From Kuschelorhynchus macadamiae (lineage: Eukaryota > Arthropoda > Insecta > Coleoptera > Curculionidae), in assembly GCA_030620095.1 (NCBI GenBank), contig JAUTXW010001621.1, positions 62,001 to 126,000 of the forward strand: a stretch of 64,000 nucleotides of DNA, written 5' to 3'. The notes under the pieces are model-generated. The model had not been told where the DNA came from. It saw only the letters and a list, made by a program, of their open reading frames with translations, and searched no databases. This document shows, piece after piece, positions 56,200 to 64,000 of the stretch (within the stretch, counting starts at the first letter, position 1; each line of letters opens with the position of its first letter). Made by a program: the position numbers and the translations under genes.

Positions 56200-59100
56200 T
56201 AAAAACTTACTATACTGGAAACATGGCAACGTTGCAACTTCTTTAAGTTTTAAAACTTGATTATTATTGGAATAAAAATTAATAAACCTTAATTTTTTTT
56301 GGCTTCAACGAAATTTGAAAACTTCTGAAACAAATCTAATTCTGTTAATTTGAAAACAAATAAAAACTGAGCAAAAATACCAATAATTTTCGAAACGTTG
56401 CATTATAGATCTATACTAATATATATCATTGAACTCTTCTTTAAACCGAGCTATAAACCCACTATCTTAATCTGTAATAATATTTAGGGTGTACTATTTA
56501 AAATAGGAAAGTTCACAATTATTAGCTGAGGAAAAATACAACACTCTATATATAAAAACAAAATAAACTGAAACCTTAAAAAAATAAAATTGGCTTTAAA
56601 TTTTTCTCTATCCTTTATGGTTCTCCAGATAAGGGGAAAGGCGCCATTGGTACGGCTATGTACTAAGACTTCGACATAGGAATAAATTCAAGCCACAAAA
56701 TTTTATCACCAATCTTAGTTTTTCGTTATGTACAACATTTATCTAGTCTAATTTATTACATAGTTAATGATACAATTCAGTTTGGTTCTATTAATGAGGC
56801 GAAGAACAACCTTACTGCAAGCTTTCGTTATTTAGAACGAAATTTTTCCTTCTTAAAGTCATTAATTTCTATGTGACGAAATTTTTTAGGAATGGAACAA
56901 ACAATGTTTTGTAGACACTAAGACTTGAGGAAAAGCTAAGTTTGTTTCAGTCAGTTGGATGAAACAAAGATAAGACATGTCAAAACTTGATTTTGTTTCT
57001 TCCCTAACTCTACAAGAAAACTTCCGCTGACATCCGCACTTTTTTGTGTCAGTAGTATCTTTATGGTCTAATAAATATTTTAGTTAATAGTTTTTCTGCC
57101 CGCATGTGCCACCAAGTATACAACACAATATTTTCAATACATGTGCATGGTAAAGTAACAACGGCATTGCTCAGTTTTATTAAGCAAGCCATGGAAAAAT
57201 TTGTTACATATCAACCACTACATTTCAACAATTGTTTTTTTTTGACATATTCTATTTGTCTACTCGTTTGGTAATATACAAAATTATTCGGTAGTTCTGT
57301 ATTTTATCTTGTTTATTTGTTCCATAAAATATTGTGCACCGTTAATTTTTAACAGATATGTATCTGAATATTATTTTTCGTTAAAAATTTCACACCCTCT
57401 CTTTTGAATCAATAAGATTCCTTTTTACTATGGCATAGCAACCAAAAAAATGTCCGGAATTTTTTTTTGTTCTAGACGGTATTTAAGTGGACATTTTTTA
57501 TCGTGTCAGCTGTCAACCAATGAAATTAATTTAAAATGTTAGGTTCGACTCACAATTTTATTTCAAATTTTAGTGTAAAATTTTCTTAACGAATACCACA
57601 CGAGTGTAAATTATTCCTAAACATTTTTTTTGGGCTACGAATATTTTTTAAGAAATATTCCAAATAGTCGTGGCATCAAAAAAATTTCCAGAAATAATTT
57701 AAGCTGTTGTGATATAAGAGCAAATTTATATACTTTTATCACCACGATTTTATCATCCCCACTAGAAAATTTAGATTAAATTTATATTATGAGAGATATA
57801 GAAACAAAAAATTTAACAAAATTGGTAAAATTTATATTGAATTTTCTCTTTTATAGAAAAAAATGTCCAGAAATTTAAATAAAAGAAATCTACAGGGTGC
57901 TACATTTATACCACGACCTATATCTAACTTTGAAGCACTCTGTATATTTTTTTAAGATGATCCCACCTTCCATACATTTCTGTTTGCTATACAAACATAT
58001 TGTTTGCTATACAAACATACCAAACCCATACAAAGTTTTTTATTAACAAGGATATTGGTTTAACATTAAATCTAGGACAATCTGTATATTTTATAATCAC
58101 ATACTTCTTTCATAAAGGCTTTTAACTTTACTAGATGTGCTTTAAATTTGGGAGTTCAATATTTACTAGAACGAATATGATAAGAAATATGATCTGTTTG
58201 CCCTATTATTTCACCCTGTATATATTGTTAAATTATTATATAACATAATTAAACTACTAACAAAACGCAAAATGCGCTCTTAACAATTGATATAAAGGCT
58301 AAAAATAATGTCAGAAGGGTTGGTTTATTTATTGTTTTTTGGTTGATTCACATTCTAACTTTATTAGCTTTTAACATTTAATTCGCCTAGTATAATATGC
58401 TTTGCGTTAGTTATTATATGTAAATTGTATAATATTTAATACATATTAGTGAACATAATATCACCGCATGTCTTTAATTTGATTTTTGAAGATATATTTG
58501 CTGCTAATTGATCCAACAGATTCCATATAGCCGTTCCAATGTGAGGCGTCTTATTTTAGATATCTATCCTGTACACAAAACGACAATATGAGGTATGACA
58601 TATAAAAATAGTGTTCACCCTTGTTATCACTTAAAATATTAGGGGAAACAAATAGTTTCATTAAGTTAGTTATTCAGCTCAAAAATTAAGGCTGATGATA
58701 AACGCCTATTATTGAAGATATGAGAGTTGTCCGAAATCTAAATTTGATCGGGAGGAGGGGAAATCTGGGGCAAGGTAGATTAATTATTGAACTGATGCAA
58801 CGGTATAGTAATTTAAAAATATAATATAGTGGTTAATGAATTAAATTGTCGGTATCAATATACAAACACCATGGCGGGAAATGATCAGTATTAAATTGTG
58901 GGCACAGACGCATATATGGGGAGGGGGACTCAGGGACTTCAGACTCCCCTCAATCCTTAGCTTCTATAAGGTAACCACCTCTACCGTAAAAAAAGGTAGG
59001 CAATAATTGCTAAAATATTAATAGAAACTACTTTTGCTAAACCCTGGCAACTAAAGACGTAATCGGATAATTAAAACATGATTACATATAAAATTACGAG

Positions 59101-59835
59101 TTTTGATAAAAAAAACAAATAAAAAAAGTGCCAACACACAACGTACGAACCGCAGACTACCGAGTGATGGACCCACTATCTAACCTATGGGTCTCAAACT
59201 CATTACAGGTGTATGGCCAATTTATTGCTATAGAAAATGATAATTTATTTTAATAATTAAAATCTAAAAATATAGGTACGCCTCTTTCCTGCTGTCTAAG
59301 ACTTCTGTTCATTTTGGTGGCTGCATAATAGGAACGCTTACGTAAATAATTTAATCTTATATTTTAAAGCTGAAGAAAAAAATATACAAAACCAAAACTA
59401 GTAAATTATAACACACCACAACTTAAAATTTTAAAAATGGAATAACTAAAATACGTTTTTAATCTTTAGGCATTCTGTATCTACGCCAAATGTATAATAA
59501 CGGAAATAAATATAACTTATTTCACAAGTCAGAAATAAAATGATAAAACAAACAACATTCAGTTTCAGTCGAACTTGCACTTTAATTAAATAGGGAAAAT
59601 CATACAATTTCATACATGACCCAAAGTGGGCAAGATTTTCATTTTTAAATCACTTTTATTAGTTAAACAACAGGAAGTTGATTAATATGCTACCCTGGAC
59701 TTTCCTTAATGTGAAAGTGCCTGTGGGTACCAACAACTATTCTAATATTGCTAAAAAAATTCGTCCTCGTTGTTTCACAAAAATAAAGCTTTCTAGAATT
59801 ACATTATAACTTTTATATCTGATTAACAAAAAGCA
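56200..59835. other. Long AT-rich stretch, probably intron or intergenic
   Basis: No gene is recognised. A 20-bp tandem duplication containing TTGTTTGCTATACAAACATA, itself a near-palindrome, lies at 57978-58019. The stretch is downstream of the minus-strand exon at 59841 and is likely to be intron of that gene. The G-rich patch near 58915-58960 (GGGGAGGGGGACTCAGGG) has no supported exon. Confidence 0.4.
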
Positions 59836-59840
59836 CTTAC

Positions 59841-59938
59841 CTGTAGTAATTGCGTATTTTGCTGGTGTAACAACGCCGATGATCTCGATCTTCTTGGTGT
59901 TATTCCAACATTTTCACCGCGCATTATTGACTCCACCA
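59841..59938 (-). CDS. Host gene exon (downstream of the 60.8-kb exon)
   Basis: On the minus strand a TTCCTCTTTTTCCAG acceptor precedes the exon, and CTACAG followed by GTAAGT ends it, both near consensus. The 98-base exon is open only in the frame that continues from the exon at 60746-60830: that exon leaves one base, and this one begins with two. The peptide is VESIMRGENVGITPR, then RSRSSALLHQQNTQLLQ. The Arg/Ser-rich stretch suggests a cytoplasmic, perhaps phosphorylated, linker; this is inference. The gene continues leftwards in phase 0, but I could not find the next exon. Family unknown. Confidence 0.7.
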
Positions 59939-60334
59939 CTGGAAAAAGAGGAATATTTTATAAGGTAATCTTTTCGCACTTTTCGTTCAGTTCGTGACTT
60001 AAATGGGACACCCTATATATTTTTAGTAGTTTGATGGGGCTCTTTTTAAGTTTTTAAAATATATATAATATATATCTTAAATGGTCAACCTGTAATAAAG
60101 ATTGTTTTATATAGATTTCACAGTGTGCCGTGTATTCCCATCTATAAATTAATTAAAACAAATGACGTCTATTTTTACTTGAAATATTTTTTTTAATTTA
60201 ACAAAATTATTCAATACATTAAAAACCAACAAAAAAACTGAACACAAAGTTCGGCATCCCCAGGACGCAAATGCTAAACGATATTTACTATATACGGAAA
60301 AAAACTTATTGTTTTAATATAGTTTGTGCTGCAG

Positions 60335-60407
60335 ACTTCATCCCTCCAACTTCGGCTTCGATAGCTCCACCCGAATCAAAGCCAAAATCCATTAAGCCGT
60401 TTTCAAG
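60335..60407 (+). CDS. Ambiguous exon-like segment, open on both strands
   Basis: On the plus strand TTTGTGCTGCAG precedes and GTATGA follows TTTTCAAG, good splice signals, with peptide FIPPTSASIAPPESKPKSIK. On the minus strand the same DNA reads ENGLMDFGFDSGGAIEAEVG and ends at TAA. A minus acceptor (TTTTCAAAG, with TACTAAC 38 bases upstream) would join in phase to the exon at 60746-60830, making an alternative last exon of that gene. Composition on both strands looks coding. I cannot decide between a plus-strand exon, an alternative minus terminal exon, or chance. Confidence 0.35.
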
Positions 60408-60745
60408 GTATGACACTTTGAAAATTTTGATATCCAAATTTATGTGCAGTTAGTATGTAGTAGTGTATCTTCCGTTAAAAGCCCGTAATTAAAGAATTAA
60501 CGAAAAAGTCTGATACTCTGCTAAGGTACCATATTCAAATACGTAAAATTAGTTTTTCTTAAAATGGTAAACACTCCAACCTTTTGAACTTTAAAATTAC
60601 TTTACTGATCAGATGTAGTAGATTATTAAAAATATTTAAATTAAATTAAAGGACTAAACATTGAATAAGTCGATCTTTTTGTTAAGCAGTTTATTATGTA
60701 AGTATGCGTTAACTGAAAATTTAAATGTGATATATCAAAAAATAC

Positions 60746-60830
60746 CTCCGTCGCCAATGAGCCGCATCTGAACCAATGAAGGATCTTCATTATGTTCTTC
60801 TAACACTGTATCATCTGTTACTGTCAGGTC
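60746..60830 (-). CDS. Host gene exon
   Basis: On the minus strand TTTTTTTGTTGCAG gives a strong acceptor and GGCGACGGAG followed by GTATTT gives a donor. The 85-base exon encodes DLTVTDDTVLEEHNEDPSL, then VQMRLIGDG, an acidic stretch, and leaves one base that pairs in phase with the exon at 59841-59938. The G+C content and codon use stand out from the intron around it. Upstream exons must lie to the right, outside or unrecognised in the window. I do not recognise the protein. Confidence 0.7.
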
Positions 60831-60839
60831 CTGCAACAA

Positions 60840-63090
60840 AAAAACATATATAGGTATATATTTAAGTAAAGTAACAAATTATTCCTTTTTTTTTATTTAT
60901 GTGTTTGTATTTATGTGTAGGAGGGGGGGTATTATAAACATCTTTAATTAGAAAATTTTTTGCCATTTAAAATAGTCAATCCCATGAAAAATTATAAAAC
61001 CAGCACATGATATAAAAGATTTTCGAATTTTCTTCTTAATTCTACTTGTGTTTAATGCATTTTGATAGAAAGTTGTAAAAAGATAATTACTCACTAATAA
61101 GCATACCAAATCTTATGTCTTTGTATCAAATAGAACGGTTAAAACAGCAATTCAGTATGAACGATGAGTGTGTACTTATGCAAAACTAATCAAACTGAAT
61201 GTATATTTTTTTTTAAATATAGGTTTTATAATGTCTTCAAAATCTCATTAAGAACTATTTAAAAATTAAAATATTATAACATAGTTATAATTTTTGTTTA
61301 ATAATAAGCTTTTGTAACTGTTTGGTTTTCCTTTTGAGTATAATAACTGTATTCAGTTATAAAAAATATATCTAAAACATAAGAAAGAAATTCCGTTCAA
61401 AATTTTGATTTTTTTATAAAATTAGGATATTAAATAGAATTTCTTGTTTTAAAAATATTTTTAGTGTCACTCTGAACACAATAAAAAAACTACTGTAGAA
61501 AAATTAAAACACTCAATTTGGCCTGTTTGCACAAAAACTAAAGACATCTGAATAATAATCTATTAGATACAAAGACAAAGAGATATCCCTTTTCTTTTCA
61601 CAACTTTTTATCAACATTTATTAAACACAAGTAAAATTTGAAAATTATTTGTCATGTGGTTATTGTTGTGCAATGCAAAAACTCAGGATTTCAACATGTT
61701 TGGTAAAAATTTGAGACGAAAAACGGTTCCTTTTTCATGAATTTTTTCGGTAGATTACCTTCAATAAAATGTTCATTTTGATGTTAAAATATATGGATTA
61801 AAATGTGTTATTATAAGCAACGACGGGTTATTTTACTTAAATGAATACACTGAAACTATTACTGGTTAAAAATATTGACTTATGATTTTCATTAGAAGTT
61901 CTGCTACTGAATTACACCTCCTAGAGACACAGCAAAGCCTCTATTTTTACAGTTTTATCTCCCAGAAAAAGGTAAAGAATTGTTACTTATTGCCAAGAGT
62001 TTTTACAACTTTTATTATTTACAGTTTTAGATTGACCAAGGGAACGAAGAAGAAATATATATATTTAGAACAGTTACGCATTATCAAGGGCCTAAAGGAT
62101 TTCTCAAGAAAAAAAAAACAAATAGGTAACCTGTACCCGGAACACAAGCTGCAGGTTTTGAGATATTGCGCGCATAGTGAACAATCAGGTAAAGAAGAAA
62201 CAACATATTAAAAACTAATTTTTTTGGGCGTCATTTTTTTGCCCCCACTGTATTCGTATCAAAAATTCTGTTTATCCCTATAACACATCTAATTTTTGTG
62301 CAAAATCTGAAGTCAATTGGATAAAAATTAAGAGGGTTTTTTTTACCTTAAATGTTGTATTGAAATATTTTATTTGGCTGCCATTGTGTTTCGCCGCACA
62401 GGGGGGTCGAGCCAATGTAATACCCGAATGTCCCTCATTGGGGTATTTTGCAAAATTAATAGTTTTTTAAGCGCAATAGAATTTTTGTTTCGCAAACACT
62501 CTAGGCCACTGGAAACACACCATGAAAGCTTTTGGGTCAATTTCAATGATTAAAAAAGAACGTGATTTTTAAAGCGATTAAAAATTTATTAAAAATATAA
62601 AAACATTTCATTAACTGTGTGAGCCAATTTAAAATACAGGTATTCAACTGGACTGTATTATTTAATAATTTACAGTAAAGGTATTTATCAACAAGTAAAA
62701 ATGTGGTCAAGTATTTTCATTTATTTCTTTTTTCTTAGTGGCGTACTTAATTTAAGTCAAAAATTTTAAAGATTTATATATTTGTTGACTTTTAAAAATA
62801 TTCTTAAAACCGCATGGGCTTAAAACAATTGAGATAAAAAGCAGAAACATTGCTCTATTTAATAGTAACAACATTTTCTGCCGCAGCTTGCCCCCTTGCG
62901 AGGAATATGAATCTTAATTTATTTCGTAGTATATATTTACAGCTCCGGAATTTCTAGTTTGCACTTCTGGAATATATATTACATTTACCTTACAACATAA
63001 GCTTTAAAAAATGGTCTGCAAGAAGTACACAAGAAAAATAATTAAAGGAACATAAGAAAAGGCGGATTCGAAAAAAGTAAAATAAGGATA
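60840..63090. other. AT-rich stretch, likely intron; one repeat fragment
   Basis: No further exon of the minus-strand gene is recognised. A minus-strand fragment of the composite repeat lies at about 62260-62400 (GCTGCCATTGTGTTTCGCCG, complement of the AAAATGGCGGC block). The open frame at 61882-62211 (109 codons) is Lys/Tyr-rich without family features. Confidence 0.4.
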
Positions 63091-63096
63091 TCTAGA

Positions 63097-63421
63097 ACGT
63101 CAAATGATGGAAATGGAGCCAGAAGATTTTTCCATTATGAGAATTCTTCAGCTGTTACCGATGTAGATAAAACCTTAATAAAAAGATTATATATTATACT
63201 GAAAATATTTGAATATAAAAAACTGAAAATATTTGAATATTGGTGCTGAAATTATCAATACTTTTTGGTTTCCCATCGGCCATCTTTCTAAAGAAGCCGC
63301 TGTGGCGAAAAACAAGCATTGTCGCCAATATAGAGAAATACATTCACGAAAATGCAGTCGGAAAAATACGAACGAAAATATTTTAAACAATCTTCTTCTA
63401 TCTTCAGATCCCCCCATCTGA
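63097..63421 (+). pseudogene. Relic of a recurrent insect repeat-encoded protein
   Basis: The plus strand reads GNGARRFFHYENSSAVTDVD, KTLIKRL, then IGAEIINTFWFPIGHLSKEA and RQYREIHSRKCSRKNTNENI, ending LNNLLLSSDPPI at TGA. From memory this resembles a family of uncharacterised proteins found many times in insect genomes (GNTARRFF...IHGxxII...PIGQLSEEAxEARNKxxRxYR...LLxSSDPxI), which suggests a transposable element. That comparison has not been checked. The middle is missing, and a 20-bp duplication (CTGAAAATATTTGAATAT) marks the deletion near 63199-63240. It is non-functional. Confidence 0.5.
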
Positions 63422-63424
63422 GAT

Positions 63425-64000
63425 CAAATTTCGCAGCAAATCACAAAGTAAGCGGTAATCATTTTTCGGAAAAGGCGCTTTCTTTGCTTTTTATTCTTTC
63501 TCGCACAAGTAATTCGTTATTGAGACTGATTTAGTAATTTTTTAGGTATTCTTGTAGTTTATATTATTGATATACATTTAGCAGCAGATACGAGAGAATA
63601 TATGGTGTACAGGGGGTCCAAAATAAGAATGTCTATCCCCTTATCTCGAGAACCATAACAGATGGAAGGGAAGTTCATATACAAAAGTTTCTTAGCTTCG
63701 TTTGAGTTTTTATTTTATTATATTCTTATTTATACAGGGTGTTGCGTTTGGTCTGGGCTGAGATGCACTTTCTTATTTTAAATGGGACACCCTATATATT
63801 ATTGAAGATTATGATAACGCGCTTAAAGACGAGTTCACGAACATATAACAGTATGGGCCTATAGTGCAACGTTTCGGATTTATTGACATTTTTCTTCAGT
63901 TTTCTACCTATTTTCAAATTAACAGAACTAAATACTTTTATAATTTTTTAAATTTTTGTTAAAGCCTTAAAAAAATTAAAATCTCGTTCTACTCACAGTC
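63425..64000. other. AT-rich end of window with single transposon-like ends
   Basis: Single motifs resembling mariner-type ends occur: GTACAGGGGGTCCAAAATAA near 63608, ACAGGGTGTTGCGTTTGGTC near 63735, and GGGACACCCTATATATT near 63785. The last motif also occurs at about 60004-60022. No pair forms a convincing complete element inside the window. Confidence 0.35.

Noticed and set aside
1..64000. CRISPR arrays, bacterial operons, tRNA or rRNA genes
   Set aside because: No regularly spaced direct repeats, no ribosome-binding sites with dense open frames, and no tRNA cloverleaf or rRNA segments were recognised by eye. A covariance-model scan would be needed to exclude a tRNA.

Overview
This looks like AT-rich intergenic and intronic DNA from an arthropod nuclear genome, most likely an insect and possibly a beetle. 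The evidence is the lack of dense coding, spliced-looking exons, broken LINE and LTR retroelements, and many Tc1/mariner-superfamily transposons with TA target duplications. The species call is inference. Nothing looks bacterial, and no complete protein gene lies inside the window.

Host-gene signal is thin. Two minus-strand exons (60746-60830 and 59841-59938) have good splice sites and matching phase and join into one open reading frame, so a leftward-transcribed gene crosses the right end. A single plus-strand exon at about 32703-32782 carries a cadherin-like LDRE motif. A GC/CpG-rich block at about 9060-9560, followed on the minus strand by a strong splice donor at 8976, looks like a promoter and first exon of another leftward gene. 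I could not name any of these genes.

Mobile elements dominate. They are: (1) three broken copies (A 16922-18798, B about 20707-22902, C 49157-51999) of a Tc1/mariner-superfamily transposon whose catalytic residues are spaced DD82E and which carries a long palindrome beside its transposase gene; (2) several DD41D-type elements with CAGGRTG-like ends (23157-24711, 27188-29092, 53041-54232, relics near 36.8 and 43-44.6 kb, and a deletion derivative at 16068-16734); (3) Tc1 relics at 3.2-4.1 and 31.5-32.0 kb; (4) a pogo/Tigger-like pseudogene at 10156-11494; (5) two LINE relics at 39.0-41.6 kb; (6) an LTR-retrotransposon protease relic at 36.1 kb; (7) a solo LTR at 25380-26073 with 5-bp target duplication; (8) several MITEs; (9) a dispersed composite repeat seen at 5.8, 15, 35.1, 52 and 55.6 kb.

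The most unusual pattern concerns insertion sites. Four elements with CAGGG-like ends sit exactly at the dyad centre of a larger palindrome, and a fifth lies inside a long (TA)n tract, which is itself palindromic. The cleanest pre-insertion sites rebuild a perfect loopless palindrome with TA in the middle. Around 14.6-20.5 kb, insertions are nested at least four deep.
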